A stretch of DNA of 64,000 bases from Corythucha ciliata (Eukaryota > Arthropoda > Insecta > Hemiptera > Tingidae): NCBI GenBank assembly GCA_038030265.1, contig CM075943.1:31496001-31560000 (forward strand). The letters are read 5' to 3'. Position 1 is the first letter of the stretch. Every line of letters starts with the position of its first letter. Made by a program: the position numbers and the translations under genes. The notes beneath the pieces are model-generated. The model saw only the letters and a list, made by a program, of their open reading frames with translations. It did not search any database and was not told the origin of the DNA. Of the stretch, positions 40,410 to 52,404 are shown in pieces.

Positions 40410-43109
40410 AAGCGTTCGCGAGAAATTTGGGCAGGTTGGTGTAAAGATTGATGTAGTGAAGGGAGGGTGTGAGGGGGCTTTAGGTTACAGAGAAGGTAAC
40501 ACGGCTGTTTGTGTTCTGCCCTGCACTACACTACACATTTTATTCGCAAACAGACATAGGTATTAACATAATAACAATAGGCGAGTTTCCTTGCTATACA
40601 CGAGGGTTACAACAGCGTATAAAAACATTCATTACCTATTTCGACATTTTTGTGCAGCAGATCTTTTCCATACAATATTCATTGTACAATATTAATATTC
40701 ACGTAGATGTATGGAGAAATCTTTGTGCAGTATCCCGCAAAAGGGAACTAGCGGAGTTAGTTGAATAACCGAGACAAAATAGTTTTATTTAACACAACAA
40801 ACACTACACACGATGAAAAACCCCAGCATTGGAATCAAAACAAATAACAATGCAACCTCAACGCAACCTCTCTGGCTTCTACACTCTTGTTCTCTTGGTT
40901 CTCAGTCACGTCACTACACAGTGATTGCCCGCAATGGAGTCAATTACGTCATAAGTGGAAACGGAGGGGATTAGAAATTTCAGCTAACAATTTTTAAGGA
41001 AACGGAGCACAATACCCATGCGTATAAGACCCTCCGCAGAGGCTCCGCACATCATTTAGTTTTAGTACCCAGAGAATCATGGACGGGTTCAACACAGGCG
41101 CAGACCCAGCCAGTTTTCTTGGTACGGGCGAATCATCTACGACCCCCCCTCCCACCGTTAATCCATGAACTTTCTCAAACTCTCAGGCTCAAAACAATTA
41201 TGTTTTTCTCTGGCTCTTGAAATTACCCATAACAGCCAGTGGCGAGGCGTCCGGTCATCGATAGATTCGCCGATGACTAGGATTTTTTTCGGAAATGAAA
41301 GAATATTTCTTGGAAATATTTTTCTTAGAAAATTCCCTTCTTGGAGAAAAAAAAATGATTTAAACACCGATAATTTCACTCATCTGCGTTCATAGGAGAG
41401 TTAGGACGTATTTTTTTCATCAAATGGGAGAATACTAGAGCGGTCTATTGGGTCTTAATAGCGTAACAGATGCGCTAACTTTGGAGAATCCAATCTCCCT
41501 CCCACCCATTCCCGTCCACTCATTCATGTCTTCGTCAAGCTCAGTTTCCTTCTCTTTCTCGCGCGTTAGAAAAACAGCTCTACTCATCGCTTCTTCGGTC
41601 GAATCCGGTTCCTCTCGGCTCGTTGTGCGAACGGTCGTGGTCGGCAACTGCTCCTTTTCAAATAATTTCCTGGCGTTTATTTCATTTTTCATCTCTTTTC
41701 AGCGTTTGAATTTTGTTTCTCTTGAATTTGGTGGAGGTTCTCCAGTTTTTAAAATGGCATTTTACTTAAGATCGTTATTCGTTCCGTTTGTAGAGACGAA
41801 GCTCCGTATTTTTAAAAGGATCTCTTGTGTGCTGAAAAATGTGAATAATTCCGACGGGAGCATTTCAGGAAAAGTGAATTTCTTTTAGAGACAATTAACT
41901 GAAACCCCTTAATAATTGGATTGAACAAATCAAATTGTATAATTCGAACGATGCATACAACAATGGATGAAAATTGTGCCATAAGTAGAAATTTATCATA
42001 TATAGCAAATCCAGCAGGCCAGAATGCTTGTTAGAGGTTTTGGATCGTGAAAAATATGCGTTATGAGCAAGGCCATATTTATTTTATGAATCATATTTGC
42101 CCTCATAACAGAAAAGAGGGTGAGAAGGGTGGGGGGTACACACGTGGAGATGACCAGCCAAAAATTCCACGCGACGCCACTGATTACAGCATGAAAATGA
42201 CAGAATCGGAAGCAATCAATATTGTGTATACTACCTCATTCAAATTAAGAACGACACAGATCTGAACGTTTTTTCTATTATTTCATGCCACGAGACACGA
42301 GAATAAACACTTGGATCGGCGCCATTCTCGCCGGTTCACCCATTCAGTTTGCGTACCAAGAGCAATTTTTGCCTATTTCATTGGTGTTGTCCTTCGAAAA
42401 ATTCCAGGACACAGAATGGTCAGATCGTAGCTTTCAGATTCGACGCCAACTGCAATCGACGAAATCTCCACAAACAATGATTGGAATTTCTGTTTGCTTT
42501 TGTAACGCTTCCTTTGCAGAACTTGGATCTGATTGTTGAGCATGTACTGAGCTGCTTTCAGATCAATTTCCGAGTCGCTGTCATATTGGTGGGCGGACAA
42601 ATTGGTGGGTGCGGTAATGGAAGGAATTCCCGCATCCACCAATATGTCCGTTGTGCAATTCATTTCCTTTCACAGCAGACACGTACAGGCCTTGAATAGT
42701 GGTATTGGTTTATTATTCATTCTGATTAATACATCTATGTTTTCGGTCAGACATTTTTTTTTACAACCGACCCTCAAACTTTTTCTGCTTTCGTTTTAAC
42801 ACGTCTAGATTCGATTTCTGCAATGTCCGTCAACCGTCCAGCCCATATCTTGCCCTAGGATTGCTCGAAGAAACTCGTTCTTTCGCACATAGACTCCATT
42901 TGGGATCTAGTTGGTCCTAACATCTGATCAGTTTGATCAAATAACTCCCTGGGGTTTTATGGGCCAAAAGCGGGTCCAAATGGAGATTTTCAAAGGTTTT
43001 GAGGGTAGGGGGGTAATAACCCCATGTGTAAAATTTGCAGCGTTTTTTCTGAAATTGTAGGTTAAGCTATCCGGGTTACAGTGAGGCAGGTACGTATTTA
43101 ATACTTATT
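40410..43109. other. No recognised gene; one weak antisense coding candidate
   Basis: Mostly random ORFs. The minus-strand frame 42373-42663 has a helical stretch LNNQIQVLQRKRYKSKQKFQSL that resembles the coiled coil after a THAP finger in transposon-derived proteins, but no finger is found beside it. The 146-codon plus ORF at 41448-41888 overlaps an equally open minus frame and has no recognisable domain. Confidence 0.35.
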
Positions 43110-43505
43110 ATGCATAATTGAGCTTAGATGACCCCTTAGGGGATTACTCCCCTCCTCACCACACCTACCACAGTCAAAACTGAGAAATCGAGGAAGTGGG
43201 GAGGCTGAAAATAAAGAAATTTATCTTTAAATTAAATATTTACTTCTTTACTCGTTTTGAGTTCCGAGAAAAAATTGCTCCCCAGGAGGGATTCGAACTC
43301 ACGACCTCCAAGATTCGCGCCAGATGCTCTTACCAACTGAGCTATCAAAACAAGTAAAGAAGTATTTAATTTTTCTATTTTGTATGTAATTTTCTTTCAG
43401 CCTCCCCACTCCATCGAATTCACAGTTGTGACTGTGGTGGTGCGGTGAGCAGGGGAGTAATCCCCTAAATTTCCGTAGATAGGGTCGTCTATTCTCAATT
43501 ATTCA
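43110..43505. mobile_element. Long palindromic element enclosing a tRNA-like sequence
   Basis: The left arm (ATAATTGAG..., AGGGGATTACTCCCCT, CACCACAGTC, GTGGGGAGGCTGAAA) and the right arm in inverse can be followed for more than 100 bp at about 80%. They continue to TACTTCTTTACT and GTTTTGA right beside the centre. The centre is a tRNA-like segment (43276-43352, minus strand). Confidence 0.7.
43276..43352 (-). pseudogene. tRNA-like sequence with A and B boxes
   Basis: On the minus strand TAGCTCAGTTGG (A box, 43333-43344) and GAGTTCGAATC (B box, 43290-43300) have tRNA-like spacing. The D arm folds (GCTC/GAGC). The acceptor stem does not pair and the T stem has mismatches, and the anticodon loop lacks the usual T at position 33. 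I treat it as a tRNA-derived promoter-like sequence and not as a working tRNA gene. Confidence 0.65.
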
Positions 43506-43867
43506 ATTAATTGCCGGACACATTAGGAAAAAAGAGAGAGAGAAAAAATGACTTATTATGCGTTAAAATTAATTTATTTCATCCCCAAAAAACGTTTTGA
43601 TAATTTTCAAGACGTCTGGTGCTCCAATTTTCAAAAGGTTTAGGATATAGAGATGCGTAGAAGTATTTGGAAAGGGGACTTTGCAAATGGTCCACATTGC
43701 AACTGGTCTACAAGTCTTGCGGACTTGTAGGTAAAAAAAGGAAGAAAAGGTAGGTAAAAAAGGAATTAAAACTAAAGATACCCGTGTATAGTTATTGATG
43801 CCTATTTAATTGCTTCGCGACTTTTCCGATGTTTAGGATAGTATTTTTTAAATGAGTGGGAAATCAG

Positions 43868-44008
43868 GGGGCCTGTTCTATAACTTTTGACTGTCACTCT
43901 CACTGTCTCTTTCCACCCGTTCTCCCCATCAACATGTGATTTAATTCGGGTCGGACGGGTGGAAAGGATATTCCTAGGAACACTATGAAATTTTGCAGAA
44001 CAGGCCCC
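43868..44008. mobile_element. CWG-family MITE, copy M1 (141 bp)
   Basis: Ends GGGGCCTGTTCTATAAC and (complement) GGGGCCTGTTCTGCAAA. CAG is present directly outside on both sides (43865-43867 and 44009-44011). Confidence 0.7.
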
Positions 44009-44139
44009 CAGATGTCCATTGCGGCTATACGGTATGAGGATGCAAAAAATGGCGCCGCTGAGCCGAGAGATTGCATTCGCGCGGTTCTAATCGCCTATTA
44101 GTACTATTGCAATAGTATTGCAACTTAATTCGGCAGTTA

Positions 44140-44868
44140 TACAGGGTGTAACGGAAAAGTCTGGCATAAATGAAATGGGTGATTCTTGGTCACACTTGGA
44201 ACCAAAATGAGCCTATACATCATGGTCTGTATATATAGCTGACTAGATGAAATGAGCCAGTCTTGCTGACAAATAATAAAATTCTCAGTTTCTGACACAT
44301 CTCAAGAAGAAAAAAAGAAGATGAAAACGAAGGAAAAAGACTGCCGGAAAATTAAAAACAGTTGACATTTTGGCAACAAAAAACTCACAGTTTTTAATAT
44401 GAAAAGGGATTTTTTGCGTCGAAGGAGATTGGTGATTTGGATTGTGAGGGCACCGTTGGAAAGCTCAGACACTGGGCTAGTTTTTGTGATACTTGGCCAG
44501 ACGTTTCAGGTAACCTCTGAAAATGGTGTATGTTTTTCTGGTCCGCAGAATTAGAGATTTTTTGGAATTTTACGGTAGAAATGCCAGATCTTTAGTGGTT
44601 TGTGATACTTTTGAAGAATGTAATGGCAATCATTGCAACGGAAAACTACCGTAGTTTCCGAAACTGTGGTCAATTTTTGAGGAAATCGTAACAGAAGTCG
44701 AGCAATCTTCGTTTTTCTGGAGCAAATTCCGTTAGGAAATTAAAACACTAAAAAATCATAACTCCTAGGAAAATGAAGATATGACGTCGGCGGAGGTCGC
44801 ACTTTACTCCACTTTTGATGTAGTTTAACCCAACATGTTTTGTCACACTTATCCCGAACTACCCTGCA
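44140..44868. mobile_element. Possible DNA element with ACAGGGT ends (about 730 bp)
   Basis: The left end ACAGGGTGTAACGGAAAAGT and the complement of the right end GCAGGGTAGTTCGGGATAAGT are similar over about 20 bp. The tip resembles that of the foldback element at 32480. The interior has no transposase. Confidence 0.45.
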
Positions 44869-44896
44869 TAGAATAGACTCTATGAATCATCTACAT

Positions 44897-45025
44897 AATA
44901 GAGAGATTTCGCAAACTGTTCCGCTAACGCTAACGTTAACGCTATTCACATTTCAACCGCGTTTACAACGCGTACACAAAAATTAACTTAAGTGTTTACA
45001 GGGATGGTTGCAAAATCTCTCTATT
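44897..45025. mobile_element. Palindromic MITE (129 bp)
   Basis: Ends AATAGAGAGATTTCGCAA and (complement) AATAGAGAGATTTTGCAA. The interior contains a CGCTAACGCTAACGTTAACG repeat. Confidence 0.65.
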
Positions 45026-45831
45026 GTGTTGAATACAACAGTTCTTTGAGCTCCTTTTTTCATGTCAGTCGCTTTAGAAGAGTGTGTTTTGGAGCACTAT
45101 TCTGCAGAATTCTAAGAGAAAATTATTGAACCGTCAGCCATGTTCATTTTTTAAAAATATGAATGCGCATTTCGGAGCGACCCTCATCAGCACAAATAAA
45201 CCAAATGAACTCTACCTTACAACTCACCATCTTTATTTATTTCAACAATTGTGTCATCGTGAGTATACTATAATTGCTGTGGGCTGCAATTGCAGCTGAT
45301 TTACCCATTTGTCCACCCCTTCAGCAGCATCCCCGAAAAAATACGCAAAGAAATTAGTTTTACTACAGCAGTTGAAGACGTGACAATATTCACCGATATG
45401 CCGTCATGCAATGATATTCATCTGTTGACCCAAGGAAATAAACGAGTAAAAATGAACTCATTTTTCAACCAACATGACAGGAGAAAGTGGTTACTTTTAT
45501 TCTGAAGAGAGAGAGAGAGAAAAAATAAGTGAGATGTTTTATCACTAGAGAATAAAACTGTTGGGCTTCACTCTATTTTTTGCGCTTTCCCTAGAGAGCT
45601 TCAAACTTCCCCTGCCACACTCACCAACTAAATGCAGGGCCGCAGCGCTACGACCACGGACTGCCTATCAACTTACAAAAATATAATATAAAATAAACAC
45701 CGTCAGTCCGTGTCCCCGCCCTACAAATCAATACAATGGGCGTCGAAAGTACCATACGCTATTTTCAAATGCCTGCTGTGGAAAAAATTGAACACTGTAG
45801 AAAACATTATTTTCCAACTCTTGTTCTTTTT

Positions 45832-46373
45832 GGCTAGGGACACACTGGCGATTTTTCTCGGGCAACTATTTAGTCACAAAAATGGAACGCATTGCATCTT
45901 AGTAATCCACGCACACTGGCTACTAAAAATTTGCCGTGATTAAGAGTTTCCAAGTTGGGTGAGTCAATTGTTGCACGGGAAATGGAACACATTGAATCTA
46001 AGGCGGCTTTACACGTTGCGACAAATCGTAACGATCGGGTTGTAACGATTTATCGTTGCGTGTAGATGGGAAGTTGTAGCGATTTATTGGAGTTGGAATT
46101 GGATTGGAAGGTTGATGCCGGCCAGCATCAATTTCTGCAGATCGTAGCGATATGTTGGAACGTGTAAACGAGTTCCCGCCAATTTTGCTCCAATTCGACT
46201 AAGCCGCGCTCACTGGGTGATTAAAAGTTGCCCGCTCTGCTCGAAACCAGAGTGAAATAAAGAAGTATTATCGAATAGTTGCCCAGCGTGCGCCCGAGAA
46301 GATCAGCGAGCAGCTTTTTGGACTCTGTGATTTTTAATCACTGAAACTGAAAGTTGTCAGTGTGCCCCTAGCC
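45832..46373. mobile_element. Palindromic MITE (542 bp) containing another MITE
   Basis: Ends GGCTAGGGACACACTGGCGA and (complement) GGCTAGGGGCACACTGACAA. An inner element lies at about 46003-46171. The interior repeats terminal-like words (CACTGG...GTTGCCCG). Confidence 0.6.
46003..46171. mobile_element. Palindromic MITE nested in the preceding element
   Basis: Left CTTTACACGTTGCGACAAAT and complement of right GTTTACACGTTCCAACATAT are followed in both by a CG(T/C)(A)ACGAT block. The arms are about 30 bp. Confidence 0.6.
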
Positions 46374-46716
46374 TTATTTGCCGCACTCGTGTATGGGCAA
46401 ATCCAAAACATAAGAGCGAAGAAGCATCTCTGTTTTCTCTTGTCCCACAAAAATTGACCATTGTAGCACTTCTTTCCCCTTGGCCATCAACAGGTAGGTA
46501 TAGAGAAAAACAGCGTCTTTTCCTTCTTGGCAACTGCGCTCTGGTATACTTGCGGACAAACTAAAAACTCGTGATGTATTCAGAAAATCGTAGCCGTTGG
46601 AGCCTCCGTTGTCAGTATTCCCTTCTGTACGCATGCATCACCTTCTAAAGCTTTGGTTTCCTAGATAAGCGGTGCCGTAATATTACGGTAGAAAATTTCC
46701 CTTTTAAATCAAGCCA

Positions 46717-47039
46717 TAGTTGCCTAGATAGCGGTAAACAGAAAGAGGCACCGCTTCCATCGCAACGGTGGTGATGAACGTTTTCTTCCTCGTAGTTCCA
46801 ACTATCTGGTAGTATTTTCTTTTAACATCAGAATAGAGTCGTTTTAAAACAGTATTATTTACGATTTCGTCACCGTCTAGCGTCAGCGTCCAGGTAGTTT
46901 TCACGCTCATTGTAAAGAAAAAACGTTCACCGTCACCGTCAAAAACCGTTAATGAACAGTTCATCATCGTCACGAACGGCCGTCTCATTTGAAGCGATGC
47001 CGCTGTAATGTTGACCGAACTTTACTCTCTAGGCAACTA
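46717..47039. mobile_element. MITE (323 bp) with TAGTTGCCTAGA ends
   Basis: Ends TAGTTGCCTAGATAG and (complement) TAGTTGCCTAGAGAG. The interior is rich in CACCGTC words; the ORF across it is not a recognisable protein. Confidence 0.55.
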
Positions 47040-47323
47040 CTGGCGTCATTTAAAAGGGTTCTCTGCACATACCCTGGAATAACCCCTTTCCCGGTCGCTG
47101 AAGCCTCCTCCAGCGTTTCGAAATGGGCCACTTTCTCGCCCTAGGGTATAAATATTACCCAGGTGCGAGAAAAAAAAAAAAAAAACAAATTTGAAGCCTT
47201 CCAACCAATAGAATTCAGCTGGGATAAAATAGGCCCCGCCCACTTCATCTCGCTTCAAAGAATTTTGAGGTCTCTCCAATTTACCATTTCTTCCTCCTTA
47301 GAACTTCTTCTTGTATGTGTTAT

Positions 47324-47517
47324 GGTGCGTTACACTGAAGTGTCTGACATTTATGTAGCTACACTTATGTCTCGACATGAATGTAAAGTGTCTGACACAT
47401 TTATATTGACTGTACAAATTATGATACAAATTTCTGGAAGTTTGTGTTTACACCAAGGAAATTTGTGTCCGACTCTAAATTTCAAGCAGTAAGTGTAGCG
47501 CGAAGTATAAACGCACC
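47324..47517. mobile_element. Palindromic MITE (about 194 bp)
   Basis: Left GGTGCGTTACACTGAAGTG and complement of right GGTGCGTTTATACTTCGCG share the tip. GTGTCTGACA words occur twice inside. Confidence 0.5.
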
Positions 47518-47590
47518 TTTAGGCTAAATTTTTTGAACAATTTCGTTCGAATTTTATCATCTTTGGTCATAGGTAGGTGTAGAGAAAATG

Positions 47591-47718
47591 CCGTACGATA
47601 CGAGCGGAAACAGCTCATTCCGGAGCTCGTACGATTATGCCGCCACTCGACTTCGTCTCGTGTCGGCAACTAATCGTACTTGTTCGGAATGAGCAATTTC
47701 CCGCTCTCGTATCGTAAT
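47591..47718. mobile_element. Palindromic MITE (about 128 bp)
   Basis: ACGATACGAG...GCTCATTCCG occurs on the left and, complemented, on the right, with small indels. Confidence 0.55.
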
Positions 47719-47822
47719 ATACTATTTTTTCCACTGCTATATTTCGGCTCCGCTTTTCTAGGAAACCAAGGCTTAACCATCGTAGCATAAGCGCTTCTAC
47801 TAACAGTTTGAAAAACTCGGTG

Positions 47823-47935
47823 GTTTTGATCGGGGTCGGGCACGGTCTTGAAATTGCAGAACTGTTGTCGAAATCCTGCCCCTACCCGTCCATCAAATCT
47901 TGCATGGCCACCAAGAGTACAACAATCACGTTCGA
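47823..47935. repeat. Dispersed repeat, copy related to 51404-51513
   Basis: Shared order of words: GGT(C/A)GGGC, ACTGTTGT(C/A)GAAA, and a (C/G)TC(C/T)ATC box, ending near a GTTCGA. The small ORFs that cross both copies are not genes. Confidence 0.5.
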
Positions 47936-48054
47936 ATGACAAATGGATGCGAGCGAAAGGTATCCACGCCCGATTGAGCCTATTTGACTGCGACATTCGT
48001 ATAGTTGTTTACGCTAAAAACCGGAAATGTTCCTATTTTATTCCGTCATTGTGT

Positions 48055-48198
48055 AAGGCATCGTTCATACTGTGGCGATACGATATCGTTTCTACATCAC
48101 TCTGACACATTTCCAGTTGTTTCTATCTGTCCTAGGCGCTGTTAATTTGCGTCGGTGATGTCGAAACGATATCGTATCGCTCTAGTACGTTCGCCACC
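48055..48198. mobile_element. Palindromic MITE (about 144 bp)
   Basis: GCGATACGATATCGTTTC lies near the left end, and its complement near the right. GCATCGTTCATAC and (complement) GGCGAACGTACTA form weaker outer ends. Confidence 0.6.
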
Positions 48199-48205
48199 TA
48201 AGAGA

Positions 48206-50690
48206 ACCCGGTAGCCCAACGTCAAAGGTTGAGCAATCCTGTTGTTGTAATTTGAGGCTAAAAATTTGGAAAATTGAGTGACTATTTTGTAACGGGACAC
48301 GTGGCATTTTTGTTGCCTATTTTACGTCACGCTATAGTGCTCTTGTCTTTATTTATAGTGATGGGTGGGTTTGTGTGATTGTTGATGTATCGCGGAATGT
48401 CTCTTATAAATCTCAACGTTCAACACCGGTGATCTTGTCATGGTTAAAAACCGGACCATGGCCATTTCCCCTAGGAAATGACTGAAAAGTGTGGAAATCC
48501 ATAATTAAAAACGCCCCCCCCCCTTCAGTCATCTAATATGAACATTTTGTTTCTCAATAAAACTCAATTTAAAAAAAAAAAGTGGCGAGCAGGTGAATCC
48601 CAACTTATTAGCAATTTTGCTTCGTGTGGCCCCTTTCTTGGACATTAGCATAATTGTACGTCCCGTAAATATCTCCGAAAATGAGAACTATCTCTAAAAA
48701 GTGATTTACAAAAAAATAAATATGTACCTATAATGCAAATTTTCTTAACTTTTCCCCATTTTAAAATAATACAAAAAAACGTCTGCTAATGATTATAGCA
48801 CAGTGCTTCCTCGCTTTTCACCCCCTCCCCCTTGTACGATTTTGACGAAATTGATAGGGGGCCCTCTGCTAGCCAACACATATATTCCCTGAAAATTTCA
48901 TCAAATTCGGATAAAAACTATGGAAGATATGCTTGTTACAAGGATTTGCGGACAGACAGACAGACACGAAACCGAAATTGTTCAGGAAGGTATAAAACGT
49001 GAAATGCAAGTGGAAATTTCGATTTTAATGAAGAAGAAAAAAATATTTCCTAAAAGTGAAAACAATGCTTCCGTAGCTCGGAAGCAATAAAAAATCCAAA
49101 TCGAGTTCAGCAGGCCTAATATCATCGAGGAGGATCGGCCTCTCAATCGAGTTCATTAGGAGGGCTTACTGCGAAAACGAGTCGGCTTAACATTGAATAA
49201 AGATTAAAATTGTCTGGGAACCTTTTGAGGTATGAAAATGTCATAATTAAAAGTTAGGCTGAACCGTAGATCAAGTCGTTTGAAACAAAAAACCCCGCCC
49301 CATCCCAGTCAGCACGGGAAGCCAGGACTCTCATGATGATTTACCCGTCTCTGGACACCAAAAACTTTTTCAATTAAGGGCTGTAAGAGCGTTGTCGCGC
49401 GGTGAGACCAAGTTAAAAAGGGACGGAGCGGAGATATCATTGGGAGGAAGAGATTCGTCATGGCTGTGCATTTCACCCACCTTTTTCTTCTTTCTACATT
49501 TCTACAACTGTGGCTACATAAGTTTCATGAAATTAAAGATAGCAAATTCCTGAGTCGGCGGCTTTCTTTCTCATTTCCATAGTCTCACACCCGGTATTAG
49601 CGCGGGTTCAAATTGTACCACCACTTCCCTGAATCAGCCTACTGGCTGAATTTGTTGAATTAACTTAGTGTAGTAGGTAACTATAAGTTGCATTTAGCCC
49701 AGGAAACCAGCTCAGATTTCTTGCATAATATTGATGACAAATAAGACGACTTCTGGCGAAAATGAACAGCTGAAGAATAGCTCACTGACAATTTTTCTTT
49801 TCTTACTTGCCGTTTTTCCCTTCTTTGATTGTTTAATTAGACTACATCCGTTTCTTCCTACAGGTACCTTCAATAGCTATACCCTATAAGTTCTTCTCTA
49901 CCATCCTGAATACCCCACCTGCTCAGGCAGTACCGGTTATTTAGTGTAAATAATAATTATTAGGTTGAGATGACGTCAGGCATGGGTTTCAGATTGCCTG
50001 AAGTGACGAGCTTAAGAAAAAAAAAAAAAAAATCGTTAAAGTCGGAGGGGTGGAGGACCTCGGTACCAGTGAAAAAAAGTTGCAGAAAGGATTATACAAT
50101 TTAAAAGGTTAATGAGTCTCTATTTGATGATCAATAGAGCTGAAGTCACCTTGTGCCATCGCATGACCTTTTACGGGTTTCAGGACTCCACTTTTTCTTG
50201 TGACCCCCAAAACCACTGACGATGGTCCAAAGTGTGCGAAAAGCGCTTTTGGTAAAATTGTAATTAAAAACTAAACGAATCAACCCTGTGGAGAGACAAA
50301 ATTTTATTCGTGTAATACTAATTACTATGTGAACGCTATTTTTCGTACTACTTTGGGGGGAGAGTGAGAGTAAAAAAAGTTACTTACCAATAATGGCAAT
50401 AATTACCCTCGGTTCGACCTCCTCGACAACGTCCATGCCGCTATTTATTTTTTTTATTCTAAGCCAAGAAGACGTAGAAAATCTGAGAGAATATTGGCAA
50501 AATTAATTGGCCATAAACAAGCTACGCAAAAAAAAAAAAACAAAAAAAATTAATTCTCTACCTTGTTTAATCAAATAAGACGGGACAAATCTTATATACT
50601 TATTAAAGCGCAACTTCCCCTTGTAAAAGGTAAATAAATAAATTCCAAATAAGAGTGATCTCCGATCTTATCGGCTTGGCCGGTGCCTTT
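48206..50690. other. No gene; two repeat traces
   Basis: 48555-48580 has AATAAA followed by 11 A, a retroposed-looking tail. 48830-49000 has the arrangement CATCAAATTCGGATAAAAACT...GCGGACAGACAGACAGAC, a repeat type common in invertebrate genomes. Otherwise AT-rich sequence with poly-A runs near 50016 and 50530. Confidence 0.5.
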
Positions 50691-51062
50691 ACCAACGATA
50701 TATAAACCTGGGCCTGTGTTCTATAAAATTATCAACAGTTGATACCAACAGTCAATCACCTGATTTCATTCAATTTCGTCGATTTAATTAATGAAAGCAT
50801 ATGACTTACTGTCGTTAACTACTGTTGTTAAAGTTATAGAACAAGCCCTCTGGATTGCTCATAGTGGCTGGAGGGGTGTGGAGGGGGTGCGCCGTCCCTT
50901 GATAAAATAGTGACCAATTTCACATATTTCTTTCTTTTTCTCTTTTCGTGCAGTAATGGTAACTAGGTCCTTATTTTGAAACCCCATCCCTCTCGTCCAC
51001 TTTCTGAAGGCCCCACTTTATCAGCAGTGATGAGCAATCCAGTTCTTTTATATATCGGTGGG
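50691..51062. mobile_element. MITE related to 31704-31917, split by a CWG-family MITE
   Basis: TATATAAACCTGG at 50699 and ATTGCTCATAGTGG at 50854 are contiguous in the copy at 31714 but separated here by 50711-50849. The right end (GATGAGCAATCCAGTT, TTTTATATAT) matches as well. Confidence 0.7.
50711..50849. mobile_element. CWG-family MITE, copy M2 (139 bp), with empty-site proof
   Basis: Ends GGCCTGTGTTCTATAAA and (complement) AGGGCTTGTTCTATAAC. CTG flanks both sides (50708-50710, 50850-50852), while the relative at 31720-31727 has a single CTG, which fixes a 3 bp target duplication. Confidence 0.78.
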
Positions 51063-52396
51063 CTTTACTTTACTAATTCACTTGAAGTGAGAATGGAATG
51101 AAGAGAAGACCGTCACCCTCACCCGTCAGCCTGCTTGGTTCCTTCTATAGACAGCTAAATAGACGCTGAACGTTTTCATACTGCAACACTTTTGCGAGGG
51201 TTGGTTCGGAATGTTGACTTTTCTCTGTAAGTATGACAAGAAATAATAAATATTTATAATTAGTATTTAATACAATTTGCTACAGTCTAAAAGTTCTATT
51301 AGTAGTATACTAATAAAATATTTTTTTCTATGTTTTTACTTTCAATATAAGCCAATTGCTGATCACCTAGTCTTACAAGATACTTTTTAGTGTATTTCAT
51401 TTGTTTTTGTCAACCTGGGTAGGGCGTGGTCTCGAAATGGCAACACTGTTGTAGAAACCCAGCCCCCGCCGGTCTATCCAATCGTACGTGGCATCAATCA
51501 TATCGTGTTCGAGAAAACTTGGATGCCAAACCAAAGGTGCCCGTTGTCCACGGTTGAAATGTATAGGCTCTAAAATGTTATTCATGCCAGAAGAAATTTC
51601 AAGCCTACTTGAGAATCTTATTGATACTAAAATTAAAAACAAGTTTTTTCATGATTCGAAATGTTGCTTTGTATTCGTTACGTTAGCCCCTAAATTTTCT
51701 CTTGCTGGATGATTTTTTCATAACTTTAAATACAATATAAGCGTAAAATACTTATTTTATATATTTTGTGAAAAAAGCTTAGAAACTGAAATGACTTATG
51801 TTCAATCGCGGGCATTTTCTGACAACGTCGACGACCATGATAACCGAAGACGGTGTAACGAGTTTCTTGGTTTCTTTCCAAGAAGAGCTTTTAAGCGCGT
51901 TAGTTACGGTGGTGAATTCAAGGAAACGAGTGTTTTAAAGCTTTAAGTGGAATGGGCGGAGAGGACACTTCGTCCTCTAGTATCAAAAGTTCTTTGAAGG
52001 CTAAAAAGCATCAGCATTCTTTCATCCTCTTTTCTGCCCTCTCCCTTTTTACGTACAAAGGAAGAAGCTAAACATCACTGGCCGGTTTTGCATTCATACT
52101 AAGACTTTTCAGTCTTGGGGGGCTTTTAACATGCAACGAGTGTAGACTTTGGCTGTGGGAATTTAACTGATGGAGGGGGAAGATAGTTTTGGCTGTAGAT
52201 GGCGTCACCCCGTCGGGCTGAAACATCTTATTGTTCAACTCCCAGAGGTTTCTTTATTCGCAAAACATGAAAAATATTAAGTACATCGAATCATCTTGTG
52301 AAGCAGACGGAAAGCACTATGAATTCAGTACATAAAGCCCCACGTGTGTACTCCTCTATATTATTCAATCCTATTCGAGACATAATTATGTGCGGT
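51063..52396. other. No gene; second copy of a dispersed repeat
   Basis: 51404-51513 corresponds to the repeat at 47823-47935. The rest is AT-rich with random ORFs. Confidence 0.5.
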
Positions 52397-52404
52397 GGAG
52401 GGGG

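Noticed and set aside
40786..41050. Possible solo LTR (TTTTATTTAACACAAC, TGGCTTCTACACTC)
   Set aside because: No second copy in the window, no clear terminal inverted bases and no target duplication.
41448..41888. 146-codon ORF
   Set aside because: The composition is Ser/Phe/Val-rich without a domain, a comparably open minus frame overlaps it, and there are no convincing splice signals.
43276..43352. Functional tRNA gene
   Set aside because: A and B boxes are good, but the acceptor stem does not pair and the anticodon loop is atypical. It sits in the centre of a palindromic element, so it is called tRNA-like only.
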